From contig JAHHIE010000003.1 in NCBI GenBank assembly GCA_019358945.1, forward strand, positions 186,001 through 250,000: a stretch of DNA of 64,000 nucleotides, written 5' to 3'. This DNA is from Stenomitos rutilans HA7619-LM2. Lineage in GTDB: Bacteria > Cyanobacteriota > Cyanobacteriia > Leptolyngbyales > Leptolyngbyaceae. A program made the translations under genes and the position numbers. Of the stretch, positions 7,472-15,999 are shown piece by piece. Numbering within the stretch: position 1 is the stretch's first letter; each line of letters opens with the position of its first letter. Under the pieces are notes generated by a model. It was not told where the DNA came from, ran no database searches, and saw nothing but the letters and a program-made list of their open reading frames with translations.

Positions 7472-8200
7472 ATGATGATGAGATATTTTTTCTTACCTTT
7501 CGTTTCAATTTCCGCAAGCATGGCGATCGCTAGCCTGTATCCTGCAAACTCCGCCCAGGCTCTTGGTGAGAAGCATAAAAGGGATTCTCGGTGCTCTGTC
7601 GTAGCTCAAGATAATTCTACTACTCAGAAAGCAGAGCAACCAGATATTAATAGCAATATTAGTGAGTGGCTACTGAACGAACGAGTGATAGTCCTTAGCA
7701 AAGAAATCGATGCTGAATTAGCAGAAGCCGTCATACCACAGCTACTTTATTTAGATCGTAAAGCCCCTGGAAAGGATATTTATGTCTATATCAACTCTCC
7801 TGGCGGGGAGATTACATCAGGAATGGCGATCTATGACACGATGCGATCGCTAAAATCTGATGTTGTAACGGTTAGCATTGGTGAAGCAAGCTCTATGGCA
7901 AGCATACTCTTAGCTGGTGGTACAAAAGGAAAACGGCTTGCTTTGCCTAACTCACGCATCATGATTCATCAACCACTAGGCGGAGCCGGAGGACAGGCAA
8001 CTGAGGCTGAAATTGAGATTAAAGAACTTTTGTATCAGAAGAAACAACTTACTCAGCTATTGTCACAAAATACAGGTCAGTCACTTAAGCGAATTGCAAC
8101 TGATACCGATCGCAACTTCTATATGTCTGCTCAAGAAGCGAAAGCATATGGCATTGTTGATCAGGTTGTGAAACAACTGCCTTCAGCTTCTCGACCTTGA
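7472..8200 (+). CDS. ClpP-like serine protease with Sec signal peptide
   Basis: A 242-residue member of the ClpP family. The catalytic Ser141 (GEASSMAS), His166 (MIHQPLGG) and Asp211 (ATDTDRN) are all present, as are INSPGGEITSGMAIYD and LPNSRIMIHQP. Unlike ordinary cyanobacterial ClpP (about 200 residues, cytoplasmic), it starts with a basic residue, a hydrophobic stretch (FFLPFVSISASMAIASL) and an AXA-type site (NSAQA, residues 26-30), followed by a polar linker of about 30 residues. This suggests export to the periplasm or thylakoid lumen. The upstream in-frame codon is TTG; three ATGs at 7472-7480 fit better. No Clp ATPase gene is nearby. Confidence 0.85.
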   Translation: MMMRYFFLPFVSISASMAIASLYPANSAQALGEKHKRDSRCSVVAQDNSTTQKAEQPDINSNISEWLLNERVIVLSKEIDAELAEAVIPQLLYLDRKAPGKDIYVYINSPGGEITSGMAIYDTMRSLKSDVVTVSIGEASSMASILLAGGTKGKRLALPNSRIMIHQPLGGAGGQATEAEIEIKELLYQKKQLTQLLSQNTGQSLKRIATDTDRNFYMSAQEAKAYGIVDQVVKQLPSASRP

Positions 8201-8325
8201 ATAAAGTAGTCATTGATTGAGCTATCCAAACATTCACCACTAAAACAAACGTTTTTCAGCAGTGCTGATAGCTGTAGGTTGAATTCCAAGGGGGGCTAAT
8301 CGCTCACAAACTCACTCCCTATTTT

Positions 8326-10074
8326 CTACTCTCTTCCCACTAATGTTGCTACTTTATCTAACAATTGATATGGCTCTACTGGCTTGATGAGATAGTCATC
8401 AACGCCCTGAACGGTGTGATCTTTGGATGAGACTTTTGCCATGAGCGCCAAGACTTTAGTGGCTTGTAGGGCTGGATGGTCGCGCAGAAACTGGATGATT
8501 TGATCGCCATGCAGATCGGGTAGCTGGATGTTGGCAATGATCAGGCGTGGACGCAGTAGCTCAATTTGCCTCATGGCGGTAGCACCATCAATCATCCATA
8601 CGACCTGACAGTCGGCAGCAGTGAGCAGGTCGCAAATCAACAGCGCTGTTTCATCGTGGTCTTCAATTAGCACCACCCGTTCCCCAATGGGTAGCGCGCG
8701 CTTCATTGCCTCAGTTTCTAGAAGGTTTGGCGCGATCGCGGGCATAAGGCTAGCGGTTTTGTCTGTTAGATGGGCGATCGACGGATTCACTGATTGAGCA
8801 GGCAACCACACTGTAAAAATTGAGCCAACGCCAACAGTTGAGTTGACTTCAATCTTGCCGTTGTGCAATTCAACCAATTGCTTGGTCAGGGCAAGCCCCA
8901 AGCCTGTTCCCTCGTAGTTGCGGGTTAGGGAGCTATCAAGCTGTTGAAATTTCTGGAATAGCAGCGATCGCTGATTGTCTGCAATGCCAATCCCTGTGTC
9001 TTCAACTTGAAAGATAGCCGTATTGTGCTTACTGCCAAACCGCAACGTGACGCGCCCACCTGCGGGCGTGAACTTGATAGCGTTACTGAGTAGATTCAGC
9101 AAAATTTGGCTCACTCGATGCGGATCAGCCATAAAGGCATCATCTTCTACATCGGTGCTATTTAAGCTTTGTGAATCATGTTCAAGCGCCTTAAGGGCTA
9201 ACTCAACGCCCTTGGAGTGTGCCCGTTCTTGAAGTATTTGCAGGCTTTGATGCGCGACCTGAGACAGCGAGAACGGTTTGACATCCAGCACAACCTTGCC
9301 CGCCTCAACTTGGGACACTTCCAGAATGTCGGTGATGAGTTCTAGCAAGTGTTCGCCGCTGCGTTTGATGAGCTTGAGATACTCTTGCTGCTTTTGCGGT
9401 TGCAAAGGGTAAGTATCTGGCTTCATTGCCATAACGCGTAGCAGCGTTTCTGCCATGCCAATGACACAGGTTAAGGGAGTCCGTAGTTCATGGCTCATAG
9501 CAGCCAGAAACTCAGTTTTAGTACGATTTGCGGCTTGGGCTGCTAAAAGCGCATCATGCAGTTCTTGAGTCCGTTCAATAACGCGCTGTTCAAGCAGGTG
9601 CTGTTGCTCTAGCGCTGCCGTGACTGCATTGGTGGGTGAAGCGGGAGAGTGAGTTAGCATCAGGTCTGCCAATCGCAGCGTAAACTCACTTTGAAGATCT
9701 GGATTGTTTGCCTGCACTTGCTGCACAGCCTGATGCAGCCGATCGACCAACTTAGAGCGATGCTGAGACTGATGGTGTAACTGGGACAGGAAAGCTGCGA
9801 TCGACTCTGGTGCAAACGTCAAATGAATGGTCTCGTGCAACGCCTCATTAGGGGTTGGATCTGCCATCAACAGGCCACTAAACTGATGTGAAACCACCAC
9901 TACAAAGCGATCGCCCTGTCCAGCCATTGTGCGATCGCGCCGCAGCGTTGCTTCTGTCAGCACCAAGCTCGTTTGATCACCCGTCTGGGCCGTTTGCTGA
10001 AGGGCGCTGCTAATTTGCTCAAACGCCCCGCAAGGAAGAACCCAGCTCAGGCTTAATCTTCGGTCAGACGACAT
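8326..10074 (-). CDS. Hybrid histidine kinase with DICT-like sensor and degenerate receiver
   Basis: A 582-residue sensor kinase. Residues 1-140 resemble the DICT sensory domain (VVVVSHQFSGLLMADP). The dimerisation domain has FLAAMSHELRTPLT with phospho-acceptor His195. The ATPase domain shows the N box (LLNLLSNAIKFTP), DTGIGI and GTGLGLAL. The C-terminal receiver keeps the acidic pocket (LIEDHDE) and the switch Lys (YLIKP, Lys565), but the phospho-accepting Asp is Asn515 (LIIANIQLP). The receiver may therefore be a non-phosphorylatable pseudo-receiver. The frame opens upstream at TTG; I use the ATG at 10074. No response regulator gene is adjacent. Confidence 0.88.
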   Translation of the reverse strand: MSSDRRLSLSWVLPCGAFEQISSALQQTAQTGDQTSLVLTEATLRRDRTMAGQGDRFVVVVSHQFSGLLMADPTPNEALHETIHLTFAPESIAAFLSQLHHQSQHRSKLVDRLHQAVQQVQANNPDLQSEFTLRLADLMLTHSPASPTNAVTAALEQQHLLEQRVIERTQELHDALLAAQAANRTKTEFLAAMSHELRTPLTCVIGMAETLLRVMAMKPDTYPLQPQKQQEYLKLIKRSGEHLLELITDILEVSQVEAGKVVLDVKPFSLSQVAHQSLQILQERAHSKGVELALKALEHDSQSLNSTDVEDDAFMADPHRVSQILLNLLSNAIKFTPAGGRVTLRFGSKHNTAIFQVEDTGIGIADNQRSLLFQKFQQLDSSLTRNYEGTGLGLALTKQLVELHNGKIEVNSTVGVGSIFTVWLPAQSVNPSIAHLTDKTASLMPAIAPNLLETEAMKRALPIGERVVLIEDHDETALLICDLLTAADCQVVWMIDGATAMRQIELLRPRLIIANIQLPDLHGDQIIQFLRDHPALQATKVLALMAKVSSKDHTVQGVDDYLIKPVEPYQLLDKVATLVGRE

Positions 10075-10200
10075 TTCACGGACTGCTAAAACACAAGCTA
10101 TAACGGTCAAGCCTACTATAGCGGGTATCTATGCGACGAAAAATGCAAACATTGTGAAGGCGTGATGCCATCTATTCTCCTGACAACTCTTTCCGCTTGC

Positions 10201-11280
10201 TTATTGCTGTTGAGCCTGCTGTTGCTCGTGTTGGGTGCTTGTCGCACTGTTCAGCCCCGTTGGTTCTGGCAGGGCTGGCGAAGGGTTGGGATGCGATCGG
10301 TTAAAGTGCAATCGACCTGAGAGCGATCGTCCGTTGCCTCCACGATAAACCGTAATCAACTCGGCGCAAATGCTGACCGCGATTTCGGCGGGTGTAAGGG
10401 CACCGAGATCAAGACCGATCGGCGCATACACCGCTTCTAATTGACACGCGATCGAGACTGCATCCATCCCCGAAAGGCTCTCCTGTCGTAACGCTTGCAA
10501 CACGGTTTTGACTCGCTTTTGGCTGCCAATCATGCCGATGTAGTGGGGCGATCGGGGCAAGAGTGCTTTTAGGGCCGCCATATCGTGCTGATAGCTGCGT
10601 GTCACCAGAGCAACGTAAAGCTGTGGTCTCTCGTTTAGCGTTGCAACGGCTGTATCGACGGGTTGAGCCAGCACCGTGGCTTCTGGAAACCGTTGGGTAT
10701 TCGCAAACTCCGGGCGATCGTCCTGCACTATGACCTGAAACTCAAGCAGGTGAGCCATTTGTGCTAGCGGTACAGCCACATGACCAGCACCGATGATCAG
10801 TAGGATGGGTGGCGGGAGGAGCGGTATTGTGAAAGCGTGGGGTGTGGGGTGTGGGGTGTGGAGTGTGGTGAGGTAGGGTGCGCGATCTGGTGCAGAAGCA
10901 ATAAGTAAGGAGGCAGATTGTCCAGTTTGCAAGAGGCCAACGATATCATTTGCAAGGGCGATCGCACGTTCACCTTGCCAGCGTTCTAGCCAAACCTGCA
11001 TCATGCCACCACAGATGCCCTGTTTGATTTGCTCTGGATGACCCGATAGGTCAATATCAACTCTTTTCTTTGCGCCTGTCACGAACACCTGTTTTGCTTG
11101 CTCAATGACACTGGCTTCGCCTACCCCGCCTCCGATCGTGCCCACAAGACTACCATCCGCACAAAGGAACATCATTGCGCCCACTTCTCTCGGCACCGAC
11201 CCTTTGACATTGACGACCGTTGCCAACACAACGGCTCCCTGTCGAAGTGCAATAGCAAGCTGCTGGTAGAAGTGAAGCAT
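10201..11280 (-). CDS. XdhC/CoxI family molybdoenzyme maturation factor
   Basis: XdhC-type proteins bind molybdenum cofactor and help insert its sulfurated form into xanthine dehydrogenase-family enzymes. The N-terminal domain has LATVVNVKGSVPREVGAMM and GTIGGGVGEASVIEQA, then GICGGMMQVWLE. The C-terminal Rossmann domain starts with LLIIGAGHVAVPLAQMA. I choose the ATG at 11280 (MLHFYQQLAIALRQG), which matches where relatives start; a longer frame opens at 11307. Between the domains a heptamer repeat (10837-10871) encodes a His/Pro-rich insert. The likely client, the xanthine dehydrogenase subunits, is on the opposite strand 3-8 kb away. The last 30 residues are Gln-rich and variable. Confidence 0.88.
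   Translation of the reverse strand: MLHFYQQLAIALRQGAVVLATVVNVKGSVPREVGAMMFLCADGSLVGTIGGGVGEASVIEQAKQVFVTGAKKRVDIDLSGHPEQIKQGICGGMMQVWLERWQGERAIALANDIVGLLQTGQSASLLIASAPDRAPYLTTLHTPHPTPHAFTIPLLPPPILLIIGAGHVAVPLAQMAHLLEFQVIVQDDRPEFANTQRFPEATVLAQPVDTAVATLNERPQLYVALVTRSYQHDMAALKALLPRSPHYIGMIGSQKRVKTVLQALRQESLSGMDAVSIACQLEAVYAPIGLDLGALTPAEIAVSICAELITVYRGGNGRSLSGRLHFNRSHPNPSPALPEPTGLNSATSTQHEQQQAQQQ
10837..10871. repeat. Heptanucleotide (GGGTGTG) tandem repeat inside xdhC-like gene
   Basis: About five imperfect copies of a GGGTGTG heptamer lie inside the XdhC-type coding sequence. On the coding strand they read as CACACCC units and encode a Thr/Leu/His/Pro stretch (TTLHTPHPTPHAF) between the two domains. 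Similar STRR heptamers occur at 24250-24275, 36868-36905 and inside the GH57 gene. Confidence 0.75.
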
Positions 11281-11380
11281 GTAGGATACAGTATGGGGCG
11301 ATCGCATTGTACGAGGTGGGCGATCGGGTTTCGGTATCGGGTGTGGTCAGAAGAGCTAAAGTCGCTGGCACACAATGATT

Positions 11381-11956
11381 TCACTCGAACTTACGCACCA
11401 TATTAAACGACACGCCACCCGTCCGATTGATTACCTCACTTGCTGGCACTTTAATAAAGCCTGCTCGTTCATAGAGCCTCACAACACGGTTGTCTTGCCG
11501 CACATTGAGACTCACGGCTGGAAAGCGATCGGTTGCTCTGTCTAAAAGCTGCATCAATAATCGTGTGCCAATCCCTTGATTACGACAATCCGGCGCTACA
11601 GCCATTGCCAATTCGAGAATTTCCTTGCTGATGTAGCCAAACCCTTTGTTGTCTTCTGACCATAGACGCAACCAGGCTGCAGCAACAGATACGGCACCTC
11701 TGGTTGCAACACATCCGCTGTCACCAGCTCTGCCCCAACCTGATGCATAACGAGCTAAATACGGTTGCTCTTGAATAGACTCCAGCGAGGGTTCGTGTGA
11801 TGCATACCGCAACATTTCCCACACGATCGCTCCATCTTCACCCGTCAAAGCGCGAATGGTGTAATCCATACGTCCTTGACCCCGTGCCACAACAGTAAGG
11901 CTAGTAAAGTCGTATTCAGGGCGTAAGTCATCATCCATTTCAGGGATCTGACTCAT
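11381..11956 (-). CDS. GNAT N-acetyltransferase with antitoxin-like leader
   Basis: Acetyl-CoA-dependent N-acetyltransferase. The acetyl-CoA binding motif A is ELAMAVAPDCRNQGIGTRLL, followed by the family's LNVRQDNRVVRLYERAGF. The core starts at MDYTIRALTGEDG, an internal ATG at 11869 preceded by AAGGAC. The codons before it, from ATG 11956, encode a 29-residue leader (EMDDDLRPEYDFTSLTVVAR) that resembles the start of small cyanobacterial antitoxins of the DLRPEYDF type. The protein may be a fusion, or the leader may be a remnant read through. I give the long form; 11869 is the alternative start. It is downstream of the nucleotidyltransferase gene in the same orientation. Confidence 0.8.
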   Translation of the reverse strand: MSQIPEMDDDLRPEYDFTSLTVVARGQGRMDYTIRALTGEDGAIVWEMLRYASHEPSLESIQEQPYLARYASGWGRAGDSGCVATRGAVSVAAAWLRLWSEDNKGFGYISKEILELAMAVAPDCRNQGIGTRLLMQLLDRATDRFPAVSLNVRQDNRVVRLYERAGFIKVPASEVINRTGGVSFNMVRKFE

Positions 11957-11999
11957 AAGCTTTACCAACTATCCCTTAACGATCACCATTACTCATTTT

Positions 12000-12848
12000 C
12001 TAGGGCTGTTGTCTCCACCCTAATTTTCGTTTTGTTAGCAAAGTATCAACTTGAGGCATGTGAAACTCCACAAGCTCTACGGTCTCTCGCACTAATGTTT
12101 CAAGTTGGTTGATAGCTACAGAAGCATCTTGATCAAACAAGCTTTCAAGACGAGAGGCAAATTTTTCGGGCGTAATTTTCATCTGCTCAATAAACCTCCT
12201 CATCTGCTTGAATTGAAATGTCGAATAGTACAAACGGTTTAATCCAGATAAGACACCGAGAAGATTTTGGGCTGACTCAACCATGATCTGGTAGTACCAG
12301 AGCGTTGCGTCACGCTTGGCAAACTTTTCCTGCATCCCCCAAATGGCGAAGAACTTAAGGTAATGCTCAACCATTGCCTGAGCGAGTGCATCAGGGTAGC
12401 TGGCAGCTTTAGCCTTCCACTGCTGAACTAATGCTTCACCATACAACGGAACGCCAATCAGCGTTCCAGACATTGCTTTCAACATAGGCGATTGAATATC
12501 AAATGCTTCCAAGACGGTTGCCATATCCTTTTCCCATTGCGCGATCGTCGAGTGCCCAAACTGACACTCAACACCGCTCACAAGGTAACTCTCGACAATC
12601 ACACCTTCTTTTCGATCGCCCAACGTCCACAGCCGTTCTGAACCCTGATTCTGTTGCCGCGCAAGCTGTAATTCTGCTTCGGAAGGCAATTCATCATAAT
12701 AAATGCCCACGTCACAATCGGAGTACTCATCGCACAGTCCTTCTGCAATTGAACCTGTGACCATTACAGCTTTAGCGTTCGGGTTAGCAATATATACTTT
12801 GACGTTGCGTTTTGCTAATTCCAGCAAATATTGCGTTCTATCGTTCAT
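12000..12848 (-). CDS. Nucleotidyltransferase-fold protein
   Basis: A 282-residue protein with a polymerase-beta-type nucleotidyltransferase domain. The signature is VMVTGSIAEGLCDEYSDCDVGIYYDE, i.e. GS followed by two Asp in DxD arrangement, which in this fold bind metal and NTP. The C-terminal 150 residues are helical (FFAIWGMQEKFAKRDATLWYY), as in aminoglycoside- or lincosamide-type nucleotidyltransferases and related HEPN-linked proteins. A TTG opens the frame at 12905; the ATG at 12848 (MNDRTQYLLELA) is more likely. It lies between the metallophosphoesterase and GNAT genes in the same orientation. The target is unknown; drug resistance is only one possibility. Confidence 0.8.
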   Translation of the reverse strand: MNDRTQYLLELAKRNVKVYIANPNAKAVMVTGSIAEGLCDEYSDCDVGIYYDELPSEAELQLARQQNQGSERLWTLGDRKEGVIVESYLVSGVECQFGHSTIAQWEKDMATVLEAFDIQSPMLKAMSGTLIGVPLYGEALVQQWKAKAASYPDALAQAMVEHYLKFFAIWGMQEKFAKRDATLWYYQIMVESAQNLLGVLSGLNRLYYSTFQFKQMRRFIEQMKITPEKFASRLESLFDQDASVAINQLETLVRETVELVEFHMPQVDTLLTKRKLGWRQQP

Positions 12849-12914
12849 AGAGCTTTGTACTGTGGGTGAGTATCCGTGTCCATGACGCAGCACTGAATTT
12901 GCCAAGCTAATAAA

Positions 12915-13913
12915 CTATACGATCGCCTCACGACTCTGATGAGGCTGATTAGAAAACGTTTCATTGCGATAAAGCACCGTTTCTGAAACTAGCGTCATCT
13001 TTTGATCAAGCCAAATCAGGGAGGCTTGAGCGACAGAGCCAGCCTGAAGCGTCACTAAGGAGAAGTTGCGTAGACAGTTGCTCTCTGTTTTGACAATGCG
13101 GGGCACGCTGGCAGCGTTCAGGTATATGGTGCCGTTCTGATCGACGAGGGGGACGCGCTGGTGCTGTTTGGTGTGGCGCAACTGGTGGTGCATGTGACCA
13201 AAAGCAACCAGGGGAATCGTTTTGCCCAATTTACGAGCGGCTTCGATCGCCTCTGCAAAGTCCAGATCGCCATGATCACCACCGGGAGGACTCCAATCTC
13301 TCCCACAGGTATCTTCAGGTCGATCGCCTAAACCTTTCGGCCCACAGTGCCCCAAGAAGATGACGGTATCGAGAGCGCTGCTGCTGGCGGCTTGCACAAT
13401 CCGTTCCGTGGATTCAGCAAAGCTCGTGATACCGTAGCGCGATTGGTAAAACGCATTGGTGTTCTTCCACTCTGAGCCGCCCCAGCTAAAGGGACGCGCA
13501 CCCACCACTGTTAAATTTAATGCTGGAAAATCCAGCTTGCCGTAGCCAACGTGAGCGTCTCCCAGTAAATCAAGCTGTTGCTGTACCCGGTCTTCCTGGG
13601 TGCGATCGTAGGGACACTTCTTGATGCCCCATTCGGTGGCGCTATACCAGGCATCGTGGTTGCCCAAAACGGCTGCTTTCGGAATATCGAGTGCCGCGAT
13701 CGATCGCACGACCTCTACAGATTCATTGCCAAAATCGCCGACCAGCAGCACCAGATCCACACCGAGATGTCTCAGCGCGATCGCATCATCAGCATCCCAA
13801 CAGTTGTGGACATCGCCAATCACGGCAATGGTGATCGCAGTCGTTGAAGGCGCGATCGTTTGTATGAGTGAGTTCTTCGTTGATAAGTTTCGATCGTGTA
13901 GCGGTTCAGTCAT
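12915..13913 (-). CDS. Calcineurin-like metallophosphoesterase (TIGR04168-type)
   Basis: A 332-residue metallophosphoesterase. The dinuclear-metal motifs are in order: IAVIGDVHNCWD, LVLLVGDFGNE, AVLGNHDAWY, FLGHCGPKG and AFGHMHHQLR. The length and pattern match a cyanobacterial and plastid family known as TIGR04168. The frame extends upstream to 14009, but the ATG at 13913 (MTEPLHDR) has AAGGGG 8 nt before it. It opens a group of five minus-strand genes and is divergent from the xdh genes across 300 bp. The substrate is not known for the family. Confidence 0.85.
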   Translation of the reverse strand: MTEPLHDRNLSTKNSLIQTIAPSTTAITIAVIGDVHNCWDADDAIALRHLGVDLVLLVGDFGNESVEVVRSIAALDIPKAAVLGNHDAWYSATEWGIKKCPYDRTQEDRVQQQLDLLGDAHVGYGKLDFPALNLTVVGARPFSWGGSEWKNTNAFYQSRYGITSFAESTERIVQAASSSALDTVIFLGHCGPKGLGDRPEDTCGRDWSPPGGDHGDLDFAEAIEAARKLGKTIPLVAFGHMHHQLRHTKQHQRVPLVDQNGTIYLNAASVPRIVKTESNCLRNFSLVTLQAGSVAQASLIWLDQKMTLVSETVLYRNETFSNQPHQSREAIV

Positions 13914-14033
13914 GCGTATCCCCTTTCCCATCTCTTCCAGCATAATCAGCTTTGAAGAGGATGAGTGGTAGAGGTTACAGGACTGATCCCGCACTGAAGG
14001 ATCGCCCATTACAAAATTGCCTGTTCTTAATTC

Positions 14034-14098
14034 ACCGTCGAGACCCAGAGGTAACAGAATCTACTCTTTGCGTTCTCTGCGCCTCTGCGGTTAATTTT
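14034..14098. repeat. Dispersed repeat, copy 1 (CGTCGAGACCC...CTCTGCGGTTAA)
   Basis: This 65-bp segment, from ACCGTCGAGACCC to CTCTGCGGTTAATTT, matches the reverse complement of 61958-62017 with a few differences. A shorter relative is at 31337-31367. The segment TTGCGTTCTCTGCGCCTCTG is a common intergenic repeat of cyanobacteria. It has no coding content. Confidence 0.65.
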
Positions 14099-14213
14099 CA
14101 ACGCTCTTTAATCCTTACGTTTAAAGGTCTCTCAGTTAACAATCACGTACATCAACACCTGACAGAGTAGTGAACGAGAGACAATTGAAATCAACCTCAG
14201 ATGTAGAACACTC

Positions 14214-15644
14214 ATGTCAGATGTGACGTTAACATTGACCATTAACGGTGCCCTCGTCCCGCTTAAAAATGTGTCCCCTACGATGACACTGCTGGAATAC
14301 CTACGCGACAGTGGCCGAGTAGGCACCAAAGAAGGCTGTGGTGATGGCGATTGCGGTGCTTGTACAGTAGCGATCGTCGCCGAAGGTGCAGATGGCAAGC
14401 CGCAGTACCAGGCGATGAACAGTTGCTTGATTCCCTTAGCATCTGTAGCGGGACAAGACATTATCACCGTTGAAGGGGTGGCGAACGGCGCACTGCATCC
14501 CGTACAGGCAGCAATGGTCGAAACGATGGGTTCCCAGTGTGGCTACTGCACACCCGGATTCATTATGAGTTTGTTTACCGCGTATTACGATCGGGCCGTT
14601 GACGATTTTTCGCTAGAAGGCAATCTGTGTCGCTGTACAGGCTACCTCTCCATTCGCCGTGCGGCTGAGTTGGTGAATGAGACTGCACCCGATGACACCT
14701 TTGCAACGCATCTGAACCAAGCGTCGGCTGAGTTGGTACCGTTGGACTACAGTGGCAACGACCAATACTTCTACCGACCTACCCATTTAAGCGGCGTTCT
14801 GACGTTACTCCAGCAGCATCCCGATGCCACATTAGTTGCAGGTGCTACCGATTTGGGACTGGAACTCACCCATCGTCGCCAACACTTCCCTGTGATGATT
14901 TCGCTCGAAGCAGTGGCAGAACTCAAGCAGGTTGAGCAAACCCTAGACGCAGTGACGATCGGCGCAGCAGTGCCGCTGAGCCACATCGAAACCAACCTGC
15001 ACGGCATCTTTCCCAGCTTGGATGAGATGCTGCACTGGTTTGCCGCGCGACAGGTACGCAATCGAGCCACGATCGGCGGCAATCTAGGCACCGCTTCTCC
15101 GATCGGCGATCTGCCTCCCGTGCTTCTGGCTCTAGACGCGGAGATCACGATCGCCAGCATCACTGGAACTCGCATCCTGCCACTAGCTGACTTCTTTAAA
15201 GGCTATCGTCAAACTGATCTCAAACCGGGAGAGGTGATTGTCTCGGTGACGATTCCCAAAGCGATCGCGCTTGGTGCCGTGCGTCGTCTCAGCCAGTCGT
15301 ACAAAATCGGCAAACGCGGAACCGATGATATCAGCATTGTGGCAGCAGCCTTTACGATCGACCTGGATGCGAACGATCGCATTGTTCATGCGCGGCTGGC
15401 CTATGGTGGCGTGGCGGCAACTCCAGTACGGGCGATCGCGGTCGAAACCATGCTCATGGGGCAACCCTGGACTCTCGCAACCATCCAGAACATCAAGCCG
15501 ACGCTGAAAGCCGCCTTCACACCGCTCACCGACCTGCGAGGCAGCGCCGACTACCGCAAACTGCTGATTGCCAATCTCTTTGAAAAGTTTTTTGTAGAAT
15601 GTCAGTCGCCAGAAGAGACGGTGGCAGGCGTGGTGTTGATGTAA
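14214..15644 (+). CDS. xdhA: Xanthine dehydrogenase-type small subunit (2Fe-2S and FAD domains)
   Basis: A 476-residue iron-sulfur/flavin subunit of a molybdenum hydroxylase. The N-terminal plant-type 2Fe-2S domain has GCGDGDCGACTV. The second cluster domain has QCGYCTPGF and GNLCRCTGY. From about residue 185 a FAD-binding domain follows, with TLVAGATDLGLELTHR, VRNRATIGGNLGTASPIGDL and IGKRGTDDISIVAAAF. The subunit passes electrons from the Mo centre to NAD+ or another acceptor. The Mo subunit is encoded 1 kb downstream, separated by two unrelated small genes. The gene starts with ATG 14214 and a weak ribosome-binding site. Purine oxidation is likely from the family, but other substrates of this superfamily cannot be excluded. 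Confidence 0.9.
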   Translation: MSDVTLTLTINGALVPLKNVSPTMTLLEYLRDSGRVGTKEGCGDGDCGACTVAIVAEGADGKPQYQAMNSCLIPLASVAGQDIITVEGVANGALHPVQAAMVETMGSQCGYCTPGFIMSLFTAYYDRAVDDFSLEGNLCRCTGYLSIRRAAELVNETAPDDTFATHLNQASAELVPLDYSGNDQYFYRPTHLSGVLTLLQQHPDATLVAGATDLGLELTHRRQHFPVMISLEAVAELKQVEQTLDAVTIGAAVPLSHIETNLHGIFPSLDEMLHWFAARQVRNRATIGGNLGTASPIGDLPPVLLALDAEITIASITGTRILPLADFFKGYRQTDLKPGEVIVSVTIPKAIALGAVRRLSQSYKIGKRGTDDISIVAAAFTIDLDANDRIVHARLAYGGVAATPVRAIAVETMLMGQPWTLATIQNIKPTLKAAFTPLTDLRGSADYRKLLIANLFEKFFVECQSPEETVAGVVLM

Positions 15645-15690
15645 AGAAAATGGATCAATCCGATTGGGCTAATTGCCAGGAGGTACAAAA

Positions 15691-15939
15691 ATGACTGAAA
15701 CAGCAGAAAAACTGAAGCTTGAGCTAGCTCAACTCTCGATGGAGGAGCGTGCGGAACTTGCTTACTTCTTGATTTATTCTCTCGATGAGGAATCCAATTA
15801 TGAAGTAGAGAGCGCTTGGAATATCGAATTAACGGAAGCGCAAAAAAGGGAAATGGATACCCGCATTGAAGACTATGGCATTAATTCAGACAATACCTTT
15901 ACGTGGGAGGAAGTCAAAGCGTCGATTAAGAAGCCGTAA
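15691..15939 (+). CDS. Addiction-module antitoxin-like protein
   Basis: An 82-residue acidic protein (TAEKLKLELAQLSMEERAEL, then AYFLIYSLDEE) that matches the short addiction-module component family often paired with a RelE-type toxin. GGAGG lies 6-10 nt before ATG 15691; a longer frame opening at 15673 lacks such a site. No RelE/ParE toxin gene follows. The next gene encodes an SMI1/KNR4 protein instead. It starts 47 bp after the xdh small subunit and is co-oriented, so it may be transcribed with it. Confidence 0.75.
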   Translation: MTETAEKLKLELAQLSMEERAELAYFLIYSLDEESNYEVESAWNIELTEAQKREMDTRIEDYGINSDNTFTWEEVKASIKKP

Positions 15940-15999
15940 TGAACTGATACATCTTACTCTGTTGTAGTGAATTATTAGATTAATACTGTCTGTCCTTTT

